Positions 43,560-54,373 of a DNA stretch of 64,000 nt are shown here, in pieces (position 1 is the stretch's first letter; the number at the start of each line of letters is the position of its first letter). The position numbers and the translations under genes are program-made. Origin of the DNA: Bubalus kerabau (Eukaryota; Chordata; Mammalia; Artiodactyla; Bovidae). The stretch is taken from assembly GCF_029407905.1 (NCBI RefSeq), contig NC_073629.1, forward strand, positions 49,956,801 through 50,020,800, in the 5' to 3' direction. A model generated the notes under the pieces. The model ran no database searches. It saw only the letters and a list, made by a program, of their open reading frames with translations, and was not told the DNA's origin.

Positions 43560-44880
43560 TCATGCAAGATGGGCACAATAAAGGACAGAAATGGTATGGA
43601 CCTAACTGAAGCAGAAGATATTAAGAAAAGGTGGAAGAATACACAGAAAAACTTACAAAAACTATGTCTCCTGGTCATCTTCATGACCCAGATGACCACA
43701 ATGGTGTGATCACTGGAATGCAAAGTCAAGTGGGCCTTAGGAAGCATCACTATGAACAAAGCTAGTGGAGATGATGGAATTCCAGTTGAGATTTTTCAAA
43801 TCTTAAAAGATGATGTTGTGAAAGTGCTCCACTAAATATGCCAGCAAATTTGGAAAACTCAGCAGTGGCCACAGAACTGGAAAAGGTCAGTTTTCATTCC
43901 AATCTCAAAGAAAGGCAAAGCCAAAGAATGCTCAAACTACCACACAGTTGCACTCATCTCACACGCTAGCAAAGTAATACTCAAAATTCTCCAAGCCAGG
44001 AGTCAAAAGTACATGAACCATGAACTTCCTGATGTTCAAGCTGGATTTAGAAAAGGCAGAAGAACCAGAGATCAAATTGCCAACATCCGTTGGATCATCG
44101 AAAAAGCAAGAGTTCCAGAAAAACATCTCCTTCTGCTTTATTGACTATGCCAAAACATTTGACTGTGTGGATCACAACAGACTGTGGAAAATTCTTCAAG
44201 AGATGGGAATACCAGACCACCTGACCTGCCTGCTAAGAAATCTTTATGCAGGTCAAGATGCAACAGTTAAAACTGGACATGGAACAACAGACTGGTTCCA
44301 AATCGGGAAAGGAGTACGTCAATGTTGTATATTGTCATCCTGCATTTAATTTCTATGCAGAGTACATCATGCAAAATACCAGGCTGGATGAAGCAGAAGC
44401 TGGAATCAAGATTGCCAGGAGAAATATCAATAACCTCAGATATGCAGATGACACCACCCTTATGGCAGAAAGCAAAGAAGAACTAAAGAGCCTCTTGATG
44501 AAAGTGAAAGAGGAAAGTGAAAAAGTTGGCTTAAAACTCAAGTCAGAAAGCTAAGATCATGGCATCTGGTCCCAACAATTCATGGCAAATAGATGTGAAA
44601 ACAATGGAAACAGGGCCAGACTTTATTTTCTTGGGCTCCAAAATCACTGCAGATGGTGACTTCAGCCATGAAATTAAAATCGTTTTCTCCTTGGAAGAAA
44701 GGCTATGACCAATATAGACAGCATATTAAAAAGCAAAGGCATTACTTGGCCAACAAAGATCCAGCTAGTCAAAGCTATGGTTTTTCCAGTAGTCATATAT
44801 GGATGTGAAAGCTGGACTATAAAGAAAGCTGAGTGCTGAAGAATTGATGCTTTTGAACTATGGTGTTGAAGACTCTTGAG
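43560..44880 (+). pseudogene. BovB reverse transcriptase (frameshifted)
   Basis: The RT follows the endonuclease in the same element. Sense pieces at 44020-44349 contain FCFIDYAKTFDCVDH (catalytic Asp) and IGKGVRQCC, where the usual Gly of QGC is changed. 44246-44554 contains NLRYADDTTLMA, the YADD box. Small indels move the frame near 44110, 44345 and 44540. No active enzyme is possible. Confidence 0.9.
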
Positions 44881-45520
44881 AGTCCCTTGGAGAGCAAGGA
44901 GATCCAACCAGTCCATCCTAAAGGAAATCAGTCCTGAATATTCATTGGAAGGACTGATGCTGAAGCTGAAACTTCAATACTTCGTCCACCTGATGTGAAG
45001 AACTGACTCATTTGAAAAGACCCTGATGCTGGGAAAGATTGAAGGCAGGAGGAAAAGGGGACGACAGAGGATGAGATGGTTGGATGGCATCACCAACTTG
45101 ATGGATATGAGTCTGAGCAAGCTCTGGGAGTTGGTGATAGGGAAGCCTGGTGTGCTGCGGTCCATGGGGCCGCAAAGAGTTGGACACAACTGAGCAACTG
45201 AACTGACTGAAGTTGCTTGAAAAGCAGGTGATTCAAGAAGGAAACTCTGACCCTTCTCTGTCTCCCTGAAAAAAGCAGGAAATAAATCTTACATGAAGGG
45301 TGCACCCTCTGCATCTGGAGGGAGGACACCATCATCAAAGTTAGGAATTCAGAGCAGAGAAGCCTGTATTAATAAAACTTGTTACTTATTCTCATTTATC
45401 ACCTCAAGCCAAGCTCAGTTTACATTCTTCACCCCAAACCTTTGACCTGTCAATTCCTCACAGATATATTTCTAATTTTTCTACAAAGTATATAAGCTGC
45501 CTGAACTGCTTATATATTCT

Positions 45521-45940
45521 TTGGCAATGCCAAAGAATGCTCAAACTGTTGCACAATTGTACTCATCTCGCACACTAGTAAAGTAATGCTCAAAATTCTC
45601 CAAACCAGGCTTCAGCAATACATGAACCGTGAACTTCCTGATGCTCAAGCTGGTTTTAGAAAAGACAGAGGAACCAGATATTAAATTGCCAACATCCACT
45701 GGATCATCAAAAAAGCAAGAGAGTTCCAGAAAAACATCTACTTCTGCTTTATTGACTACACCAAAGCCTTTGACTGTGTGGATCACCACAAACTGGAAAA
45801 TTCTTTAAGAGATGGGAATACCGGTCTACCTGACCTGCCTCTTGAGAAATCTGTATGCAGGTCAGGAAGCAACAGTTAGAACTGGATATGGAACAACAGA
45901 CTGGTTCCAAATAGGGAATGGAGACTGAACTGAACTAAAC
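45521..45940 (+). mobile_element. BovB LINE with large internal deletion
   Basis: Sense RT text (TGGCAATGCCAAAGAATGCT to ACTGGTTCCAAATAGGGAA) jumps directly to the extreme 3' tail (GAGACTGAACTGAACTAAAC), skipping roughly a kilobase of RT and 3' sequence. It lies at the TATA region of the split LTR. The ATATAAGCTG duplicate after 45940 matches the LTR copy at 45490-45499. Confidence 0.85.
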
Positions 45941-46129
45941 AGATATAAGCTGTCTATTTTGGCCACTTAAGTTCTATTTCCATGGGACTTCCATGTGCAG
46001 AAAATAAAATTTAATTCTTTTTCTCCTGCTAATCTGCCTTGTGTCAATTTTATTATTAGTCCTGTTAGGTAGTTAGAAAGGGGAAAAGGAGTCCAGAATG
46101 GCAGCGGCTAAAAGACAAGGAAAGAAAAG

Positions 46130-46610
46130 CCCACGAAAACAGAACAAAGGAAGGTCGGAGGACCAGAGTGAGGACCTCAGGTAAAACAAACAACACTCCT
46201 GGCTGGTCCAGTTTACATAGGACAGGCCCAGGGAGAGGAAAACATGTAAAAAGAGGAGCCAAAGGGCTGGGGCTCTCTCTCTCTTCCCCACGCTCTCTGT
46301 CCCCCCTCCACCCCCACGCACTGGGGTGCTCTTCTCTTTGCATCTTTGGGTCAACATGCCCTCACGCCTCGAAGATGGATTTTCCTGTTATTATCTAAAT
46401 AAAATAGAGCTGTAAGACTGAGCTGTAACACTGATTTGTCTAAGAGCTATAACACGGTCCGCTCGAGACCCGAGAGCTATAACATGGTCTGTCCAGGGCC
46501 CGAGAGCTGTGACATGCCGAGGGGGGGCTTTAATGTCCGTCACTCCAAATCTTTGTTGTGACGAGACAGAACCGAGGAGCATACACTCGCCTGACAGTCC
46601 AACCACAAGA
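46130..46610 (+). mobile_element. ERV LTR, probably class II (ERVK-like)
   Basis: CT-rich region, then AATAAA at 46398-46403, followed by a U5-like part with repeated GAGCTRTAACA units. It resembles ruminant ERVK LTRs. No internal gene remains, so probably a solo LTR. Limits approximate. Confidence 0.55.
46443..46522 (+). repeat. 30-bp tandem repeat in LTR U5
   Basis: Units starting AGAGCTATAACA at 46443 and 46473 and AGAGCTGTGACA at 46503: an exact 30-bp period with a partial third copy. Confidence 0.93.
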
Positions 46611-46639
46611 ACTCAAGAAAGGTAAAGGGGGAAATGTCC

Positions 46640-46702
46640 CTCTCCTTGACACTGGGTAGATGGTTGCACAATTCCAATGTACTTAATGCCACTAAATCGT
46701 AC
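46640..46702 (+). repeat. L1M 3' end remnant (sense)
   Basis: GATGGTTGCACAATTCCAATG, TACTTAATGCCACTAAATCG, TACACTT is the familiar L1M 3' UTR end, cut by BovB. Confidence 0.75.
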
Positions 46703-47478
46703 ACTTCAGTTCAGTTCAATTCAGTTGCTCAGTTGTGTCCAACTCTGTGACCCCATGGACTGCACCACACCAGGCTTTCCTGTCCATCACCAACTCCCAG
46801 AGCTTGCTAAAACTCATGCCTATCAGGTTGGTGATGCCATCCAACCATCTCATCCTCTGTCATCCCCTTCTCCTCCCGCCTTCAATCTTTCCCAGCATCA
46901 GGGGCTTTTCCAGTGAGTCAGTTCTCCACATCAGGATTGGAGTTTCAGCTTAAGCATCAGTCCTTTCAAAGAATATTCAGGACTGATTTCTGTTAGGATG
47001 GACTGGTTTGAGCTCCATGCAGTCCAAGGACTCTCAAGAGTCTTCTCCAATACCACAGTTCAAAAGCATCAGTTCTTTGGCACTCAGCTTTCTTTATAGT
47101 CAGACTCTCACATCCATACATGACTACTGGAAAAACCAAAATTTTCACTAGATGGACCTTTGTTGGCAAAGTAATGTCTCTGCTTTTCAATATGCTGACT
47201 AGGTTGGTCATAGCTTTTCTTCCAGGGAGCAAGCGTCTTTTAATTTCATGGCTGAAGTCACCATCTGCAGTGATTTTGGAGCCCAAGAAAATAAAGTCTG
47301 TCACTTTTTCCATTGTTTCCCCATCTGTTTGCCATGAAGCAATGGGACCGGACGCCATGATCTTGGTTTTTTGAATGTTGAGCTTTAAGCCAGCTTTTTC
47401 ACTCTCCTCTTTCACTTTCAACAAGAGGCTCTTTAGTTCTTCGCTTTCTGCCATAAGGGTGGTGTCATCTGCATATCT
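46703..47478 (-). mobile_element. BovB LINE, 5'-truncated (antisense)
   Basis: From TCAGTTCAGTTCAATTCAG to TGTCATCTGCATATCTG, which is the YADD-box region. The minus frame at 46993-47454 (153 aa) is RT C-terminal text (LGSKITADGDFSHEIKRR). The YADD box itself lies at the cut edge. Confidence 0.93.
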
Positions 47479-47985
47479 GTGTATAAGGGAGAAGAATTAG
47501 CCACCCCAAAATATCTCTTTGGCATGCAGATTTTTTTCAAGACAACCTGAAAATATAGAAGACTCAAGAAGCCTTTTTTTCTCCCCCTTAGCTGCTCAAA
47601 GAATTTAAATAAAGGGCTTGTTTTCAAAATAGAGCTATGACCAGAGATATCTGCAAAGCATATGGGCTAAGTGTGGTGGTGGGAACTAGCAAGGATGTAG
47701 AGATCAGAGTCCACTCTGTGTCCCATAGTCTCCACATGACCCATCAAAATTTATTTACCAGACATTTGCTTTTCTATCTCTATATAAATTGTCTTCTTTC
47801 CCTGTGAATCCCTAAACCCCTACCCACAAGATCTTTTGTTTTTAACTGAAAATGGTATTTAAACTGAAAGTTTAGCCTGTTTTGGCAAATTACTCAGTTT
47901 TGGATTATTAAACTTTTGTATGATTTCTTCCATTAACTTGTATCATGTCAATTTAATTCTTAGACCAGCCAGAAGAACCTAGATG
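47479..47985 (+). mobile_element. ERV LTR, probably class I
   Basis: Starts near TGTGTATAAGGGAGAAGAAT (47477), with TATATAAA at 47781-47788 and ATTAAA at 47907-47912. It ends near ATGTCAATTTAATTCTTAGACC. About 500 bp, no internal sequence. Confidence 0.6.
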
Positions 47986-48020
47986 GTAGAGAAAAATTTC
48001 TTCCTCCCCAGTACATGAAA

Positions 48021-48041
48021 AGGAAAAAAAAAAAAAAAAAG
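48021..48041. repeat. poly(A) tract
   Basis: About 20 A residues between the LTR and the BovA2. Origin unclear. Confidence 0.9.
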
Positions 48042-48120
48042 CTACCTCTCTGAAAGACAGTCATATCTTTAGGATTATACCTTTTTCAGTGTAAGTGATA
48101 ATATATGGAAGTAGGAGTAA

Positions 48121-48388
48121 TGGAGAAGGCAATGGCACCCCACTCCAGTACTCTTGCCTGGAAAATCCCATGGGCAGAGGAGCCTGGTAGACTGCAGTCC
48201 ATGGGGTCACTGAGGGTTGGACACGACTGAGCGACTTCACTTTCACTTTTCACTTTCATGCGTTGGAGAAGGAAATGGCAACCCACTCCAGTACTCTTGC
48301 CTGGAGAATCCCAGGGACGGGGGAGCCTGGTGGGCTGGCGTCTATGGGGTCGCACAGAGTGGGACATGACTGAAGTGACTTAGCAGCA
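48121..48388 (+). mobile_element. BovA2 dimeric SINE (sense)
   Basis: GGAGAAGGCAATGGCACCCC, the CACTTTCACTTTTCACTTTC linker, a second monomer, and a decayed (AGC)n tail. Confidence 0.95.
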
Positions 48389-48549
48389 GGAGGAGTAGTC
48401 TTGGGAAAGTTATATATAACATATGACAGTGATACTTCTTTTACTAGTTTTTGTTTCTTTATTCAAATTATAAGAGTTAGTGAGTTTGCATTTAAAAACT
48501 CATTTTTTAGAGTCCTTACTAAGAAACTTGAGGCTGACTCCATTTCAAG

Positions 48550-48912
48550 ATAACAAAATGATACTGATGAACCTATTTTCAGGGCAGGAATAGAGACACA
48601 GGCATAGCAAACAGACTTGTGGACCAGTGGGGGAAGGGGAGGGTGGGATGAATTAAGAAAGTGGTACTGACATATATACACTATCTTGTGTGAAATAGCT
48701 AGTGGGCAGCTGCTGCATGGGCACAGGGAGCTCAACCCGGAGCTCTGTGACAACCTAGAGAGGCAGGATGGGGTCGGGGAGGTGGGGAGACTCAGGAGGG
48801 AGTGGGTATATAATATGTGTACTTGTGGCTGATTCACTTTGGTGTTTGGCAGAAACCAACACAACATTGTAAAGCAATTATCCTTCAATTTAAAAAAAGT
48901 TTAATGACATGG
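48550..48912 (+). mobile_element. ruminant L1 3' UTR (sense), 5'-truncated
   Basis: AAAATGATACTGATGAACCT, CAGACTTGTGGACCAGTGGG, TCACTTTGGTGTTTGGCAG, AACACAACATTGTAAAGCAA and a short A tail. Non-coding. The 141-aa minus frame over it is a shadow. Confidence 0.87.
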
Positions 48913-49169
48913 CAGAACTTGGACACTTCTAGAAGAGGAGATTCATTTCAGAGATTTCAGACAGAAAATAGCAATATCGAGAGGCATCTGGGGAGTGATG
49001 ATTTATCCAGTGAAGTAAGCACCTGCCTTTGCCCTTTGTCCTTTCAATGCTTGTCCTTCCCAGGTGCCTGGGGTAGTCATATCAGCTGTCACTCCACAGA
49101 ACAAAGTTCCCCTCCTTATTTTAACTAAGTCTCTATTCACAGTCTGTGAATTAAAACCAACACATCCAC

Positions 49170-49440
49170 AATCTAGCTGACTGAGCAACTAGACAGAAAA
49201 CTAGGAAAGGTACAGAAGAACTCAAGAAGACATCAGTCAACAAGACTGAGCAGACATTTACAGAACACTCCATTCAAGAACACATCTTCTTTTCAAATAC
49301 TTTTGGAACATATACCAAGATACATGGTACCTTGAGTGGTAAAGATACCACTACGCACCTCCTACAATGGCCCAAATCCAAAAATCTGACAACACCAAAT
49401 GCTGCTGAGCGTGTGGAGTAATAGGAGTTTCTCAGGTTCC
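49170..49440 (+). mobile_element. ancient L1M ORF2 pieces (sense), internally deleted
   Basis: About 49245-49325 matches the endonuclease region (AGACATTTACAGAACACTCC). It is followed at about 49340 by ORF2 3' text (ACCACTACGCACCTCCTAC, ACACCAAATGCTGCTGAGC). The middle of ORF2 is missing. Confidence 0.72.
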
Positions 49441-49605
49441 TCAGACACCTGGGCCCTGGAGGCAGGTAGCCTGGATTGAAACCTGGCTGTGCCACTTAAA
49501 GTATGACTTTGACCCAAGTCATCAGCCTCTCAGAAGCTCAGACTTCCCATCTGTTAATGGAAATAGTAATAACTATTTTCTCTTAAAGCTGTTGCAGTTT
49601 TTAAG
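49440..49605 (+). repeat. MIR SINE (sense)
   Basis: GGAGGCAGGTAGCCTGGATTG, CCTGGCTGTGCCACTTAAAG, GCTCAGACTTCCCATCTG, AATGGAAATAGTAATAAC: a clear MIR. Confidence 0.82.
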
Positions 49606-49614
49606 CTACACTGA

Positions 49615-49945
49615 ATTTTCACAAACTTAACTCATCCATGTAACCAGCACCTTGATCATGAAACAGAACATTTCCCTGGCTCCAGATGTGGTTCCTGGGC
49701 TCTCCTCATTATGTCCCAAAGTACGACCTGTTTTTACAGATTAACTTTGCCTGCTTTGTACCTCATCTCAGTGGAGTCATATAACATGTATTTTTTTGTA
49801 TTTGGCATCTTTCCTTAACACTATGTTCAGAGATTTATCCATTGTATGGAATTATAAATTCTTCATTCACATTACTGTACAGTATTCCACTGTGCGTTTA
49901 AAATTCAGTTCTTTATGGGCATTTACGATCATAGAGTTGTTTGGG
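49615..49945 (-). mobile_element. ancient L1M 3' end (antisense)
   Basis: GGAGTCATATAACATGTATT, GTATTTGGCATCTTTCCTTA, ATCCATTGTATGGAATTAT and CAGTATTCCACTGTG read as antisense L1M. Confidence 0.7.
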
Positions 49946-50094
49946 GGATTGAGTGATATGTACTGAACTCTTACAAACTGAAAACAGACCACATCTGTTT
50001 TAGTTTGGCATTGCATTCCTAATGCATAAATGCAGTAGGATCTTAAAAATACTTACTCAATAAAGAAGCATTTTTTATTCTCTACATTAAACAT

Positions 50095-52320
50095 ATTGCC
50101 TTTAAAAACTAAAATATATCTGACATAAATATTAGTTTCAGGTGTACTACATATTGATTTGATATTTGCATACATTATGAAATGAACACTGAGATAAGTA
50201 ACCACCTGTCTCCACACAGAGTTATTACAATATTATTGACTATATTTCTTATACTATAAATTTCATCCTCATAGCTTAGTTTATAACTGGAGGTTTGTAC
50301 CTCTGAGTCTCCTTCACCAGTTTCACCCCTCTACCATGGGCTTCCCCTCTAGCAACCACCAGTGAGTTCTCTGTACCTGTAAGTCAGCTTTCATTTTGTT
50401 TGGTTCATTTTTTTAGATTCTACAAGTAAGTGAAATCATATGGTGTTTGTCTTTGTCTGATTTATTTCACTTAGCACAGTACTATCTAGAATTCATTCAT
50501 GTTGTCACAAATGACAAGATTTCTTTATATGACTGAGTAATATTCCACTGTACATATACCACGCCTTCTTCATCCATTCATCTGTTGATGGACTCAGGCT
50601 GCTTCCATGTCTTGGTTATTGTAAATAATGCTGCTATGAACATTAAGATGTGCATATCTTCTCAAATTGATGTTTTTTTTTCCCTTTGAGTAAATACCCA
50701 GAAGTAAAATTGTTGGATCATATGGTAGTTCTATATTTAACTTTTTGAGGAGCTTCTATGCTGTTTTCTATAGTGGGTGCTATGGAATTTACAATGTCAT
50801 CAACAGTACATCAAAGTTCCCTTTTCTCCATATCCTCACTAACACTTGTTATTTGTTGTCTTTTTGAAGGTAGTCATTCTGACAGGTGTGTGGTGTCATC
50901 TTCCTGGGATTTAATTTTCATTTCCCGGATGATCAGTGATGTCGACATTTTTTCGTATGCCTATTGGCTGTCTGTATATATTCTTTAGAAAAATGTCTCT
51001 TCAGGTCTCTGTTCATATCTTATTCAGGTTTGTTTTTGATGTTGAATTATCTGAGTTTTTGGTTTGTTTGGTTGGAAATTAATCCCTTATTGGATATATC
51101 GTTTGTAAATATATTCAGTAAGCTACTTTTTCATTTTGCTGATCGTTTCCTTTGTTGCGCAAAAGCTTTTTAGTTCGATGTAGTCTCATTTGTTTATTTT
51201 TGCTTTTGCTTCCCTTGCCTGAGGAGATAGATCCAATAAAAAAAAAAAATGTTGCTAAGATCAATGCCAAAGAGCACGCTGCCTGTGTTTTCTTCTAGAA
51301 GTTTTATGGTTTCAATCCACTTTGAGTTTATTTTTGAATATGGTATGAGAAAGGAGTCCAGTTTGATTCTTTTGCATGTAGCTGTCCAGTTTTCCCGGTA
51401 CAATTTATTGAAGAGGCTGTCTTTTTCCCATTGTATAATCTTGCCTCCCTTGTCATAGATTAATTGACCATAAAAGTCTGGGTTTCATTCTGGGCCCTCT
51501 GTTCCGTTTCCTTGATCTATGTGTCTGTTTTTGTACCAGTACTATACTGTTTGGATTACTGTAGCTTTATAGTATAGTTTGAAGTCAGGGAATGCAATGC
51601 CTCTGGCTTTGTTCTTTCTCAAGATTGCTTTGTCTATTGGAGGTCTTTTGTGTTTCCACACAAATTTTAGAATTATGTGTTCTAGTTCTGTGAAAAATGC
51701 AATTGGTATATGGATAGGGATTGCACTGAATCTGTAGCGTGCCTTTGGTAGTATGGACATTTTAGTGTTATTAACTCTTCCAACCCATGAGATGGTTTGT
51801 CTTTCCATTTGTTTGTGTCACTTTCATTTTCATCAGTATGTTATAGTTTTCAGAGTATAAGTATTTTACCTCATTGGTTAGATTTATTCCTAGGTATTTT
51901 ATTCTTTTTGATGCAATTGTAAATAGGGTTCTTTTCTAAATTTATCTTTGTGACAGTTTGCTATTAGTGGATAGAAATGCATCAGATTTACATATATTAA
52001 CTTTGTATCCCACAACTTCACCAACCAAACTCATTTATTGGTTCTAATAGCTTTTTGGTGGGCATCTTTAGGATTTTCTATATATAGTATTATGTCATTT
52101 AAAATGCCAAACAGTGACAGTTTTATTTCTTCCTTTCCAATTTGGTTTCCCTTATTTCTTTTCTTTGTCTGATTGCTGTGACTTCCAATACAATACTGAA
52201 TAAAAGTGGTGAGAGTGGGCATCCTTGTCATGTTCCTGATTTTAGAGGAAATGCTCTCATCTTTTTGTGGATGACTGTGATGTTAGCTGTGGCTTTGTCA
52301 TATATGGCCACATATGTTGC
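50095..52320 (-). mobile_element. L1 (antisense), 2.2 kb of ORF2 3' half and 3' UTR
   Basis: Antisense L1 from the 3' UTR (TCAGGTGTACTACATATTG, TTCTACAAGTAAGTGAAATC) through ORF2 C-terminal sequence (ATCAATGCCAAAGAGCACGC, TTGTACCAGTACTATACTG) into the RT region (TTCCTGATTTTAGAGGAAATG). The minus frame at 51542-51808 (88 aa) keeps ORF2 text such as FTELEHIILKFVWKHKRP. An A12 expansion near 51238-51249 and other indels break the frame. Older than the L1 at 52.8 kb. Confidence 0.9.
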
Positions 52321-52782
52321 ATTTAAAATCAATGAAAAAAGACTATCACACTATGGTAGTAGTATGGTATGCTAAAAATAATATTATTATAAGAATAACT
52401 AAATAAATGCTTGTTATCTAAAATGAAGATTTGTAGTTTATTCCCAAAGATAAACACATTACTCTGACCATTTCCTTGCACTGAACTCTTCTGTTAATAA
52501 ACCAGGGGGACTCTCAGCAAAGCACTCTAAAAAAATACATAAGCCTTTCATAATTTTAGTTCCTTTATTTTTTCCCATATCTATTATCTCTCTCTCTACA
52601 TTTTGTCTAGAGAAAAGAATGCTTGATTTTTTTTTTTTTACATATAAAATAGGTATTTCTTCCATAGTGCATACAAAGAAAAATCCCAATCTTCTCTGGG
52701 CATTGTCTTCTTCAGCTATCCATGTGAAAATGAAACCTCTCAAGACTCTGACCTTTTTCTTCAAAGCAGTGTGAGTTACTAA
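52321..52782. other. unassigned AT-rich sequence
   Basis: Separates the older antisense L1 from the young inverted L1. It ends with the left TSD of the latter. Confidence 0.45.
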
Positions 52783-53829
52783 AGAGACTTTATGTAGAGT
52801 ATCATGTCATCTGCAAACAGTGAGAGTTTTACTTCTTCTTTTCCAATTTGGATTCCTTTTATTTCTTTTTCTGCTCTGATTGCTGTGGCCAAAACTTCCA
52901 AAACTATGTTGAATAGTAATGGTGAAAGTGGGCACCCTTGTCTTGTTCCTGACTTTAGAGGAAATGCTTTCATTTTTTCACCATTGAGGCTAATGTTTGC
53001 TGTGGGTTTGTCATATATAGCTTTTATTATGTTGAGGTATGTTCTTTCTATTCCTGCTTTCTGGAGAGTTTTTTTTCATAAATGGATGTTGAATTTTGTC
53101 AAAGGCTTTCTCTGCATCTATTGAGATAATCATATGGTTTTTATTTTTCAATTTGTTAGTGTGGTGTATTACATTGATTGATTTGTGGATATTGAAGAAT
53201 CCTTGCATCCCTGGGATAAAGCCCACTTGGTCATGGTATATGATCTTTTTAATGTGTTGTTGGATTCTGATTGCTAGAATTTTGTTAAGGATTTTTGCAT
53301 CTATGTTCATCAGTGATATTGGCCTGTAGTTTTCTTTTTTTGTGGCATCTTCGTCAGGTTTTGGTATTAGGGTGATGGTGGCCTCATAGAATGAGTTTGG
53401 AAGTTTACCTTCCTCTGCAATTTTCTGGAAGAGTTTTAGTAGGATAGGTGTTAGCTCTTCTCTAAATTTTTGGTAGAATTCAGCTGTGAAGCCGTCTGGA
53501 CCTGGGCTTTTGTTTGCTGGAAGATTTCTGATTACAGTTTCAATTTCCGTGCTTGTGATGGGTCTGTTAAGATTTTCTATTTCTTCCTGGTCCAGTTTTG
53601 GAAAGTTGTACTTTTCTAAGAATTTGTCCATTTCTTCCATGTTGTCCATTTTACTGGCATATAATTGCTGATAGTAGTCTCTTATGATCCTTTGTATTTC
53701 TGTGTTGTTTGTTGTGATCTCTCCATTTTCATTTCTAATTTTATTGATTTGATTTTTCTCCCTTTGTTTCTTGATGAGTCTGGCTAATGGTTTGTCAATT
53801 TTATTTATCCTTTCAGCCATTTTTTTTAA
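52779..53829 (-). pseudogene. L1 ORF2p reverse transcriptase domain (one frameshift)
   Basis: Encodes the L1 RT, which primes on nicked target DNA. Seen in order: QREKNQINKIRNENGEIT, NKSPGPDGFTAEFYQKF, TLIPKPDEDATKKENYRPIS, ISIDAEKAFDKIQ (catalytic Asp), then a shift at a T8 run (53069-53076). In the next frame (52779-52973) come TRQGCPLSPLLFN and the catalytic FADD box. The first ~30 codons of the 301-aa frame lie in the inverted 3' UTR and are artefact. The endonuclease and C-terminal domains are missing. Good preservation indicates a young copy. Confidence 0.93.
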
Positions 53830-54363
53830 AAAGAATACATTTGAATCAGTTCTAATGAGGTGGATGAAACTGGAGCTTATTATACAGAGTGAAGTAAGCC
53901 AGAAAGAAAAACACAAATACAGTATACTAAGGCATATATATGGAATTTAGAAAGATGGTAACAATAACCCTGTATACGAGACAGCAGAAGAGACACTGAT
54001 GTATAGAACAGTTTCTTGGACTCTGTGGGAGAGGGAGAGGGTGGGATGATTTGGGAGAATGGCATTGAAATATGTATAATATCATATATGAAACCAGTCA
54101 CCAGTCCAGGTTTGATGCACGATACTGGATGCTTGGGGCTGGTGCACTGGGACGAACCAGAGGGATGGTATGGGGAGGGAGGAGGATTCAGGATGGGGAA
54201 CACATGTAAACCTGTGGCAGATTCATTTCGATATATGGCAAAACCAATACAATATTGTAAAATTAAAAAATAAAATAAAATTTAAAAAAAAATAAAAAAA
54301 AAGAAAAATGAAACGAACAACCCCAGACTTGTCAAAATAAATAAATAGGAAAAAAAAAAAAAG
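52793..54363 (+). mobile_element. young ruminant L1 with inverted 5' part and tailed 3' end
   Basis: 52793-53829 is antisense ORF2 RT; about 53834-54308 is the sense 3' UTR. AGAGACTTTA at 52783-52792 and 54364-54373 is an exact TSD, so both parts are one plus-oriented insertion. Between the first A-rich tail and the final poly(A) lies a non-L1 segment (54309-54349), described separately. Confidence 0.93.
54309..54349 (+). other. putative L1 3'-transduced segment
   Basis: Non-L1 sequence (TGAAACGAACAACCCCAGAC...) between the L1 A-rich tail and a second A run. It contains two overlapping AATAAA signals at 54336-54345 and is inside the TSDs. Confidence 0.75.
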
Positions 54364-54373
54364 AGAGACTTTA

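Larger units (their letters stand above)
42739..45207 (+). mobile_element. BovB LINE, 2.5 kb, with exact 14-bp TSD
   Basis: The longest BovB in the window, from the endonuclease region to the 3' tail, sense. TGAAGTTGCTTGAA at 42725-42738 and 45208-45221 is an exact TSD that fixes both ends. 5'-truncated without inversion. Confidence 0.96.
42664..46070 (+). mobile_element. ERV LTR split by two BovB insertions
   Basis: Three LTR pieces: about 42664-42738 (TGTTAGGACTCAGGGTGGGC), 45208-45501 and about 45941-46070. A TATATAAG box lies at 45489-45496 and AATAAA at 46003-46008. The joined length is about 500 bp. Class unresolved, probably class I. The ends are inferred from TGTTAGG at the left and CCTGTTAGG at the right. 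Confidence 0.6.

Noticed and set aside
46443..46522. CRISPR-like periodic repeat
   Set aside because: Three adjacent 30-bp units without spacers, inside an LTR; a simple tandem repeat.
54016..54273. 85-aa frame resembling a small protein
   Set aside because: It lies wholly in the ruminant L1 3' UTR, which is non-coding.
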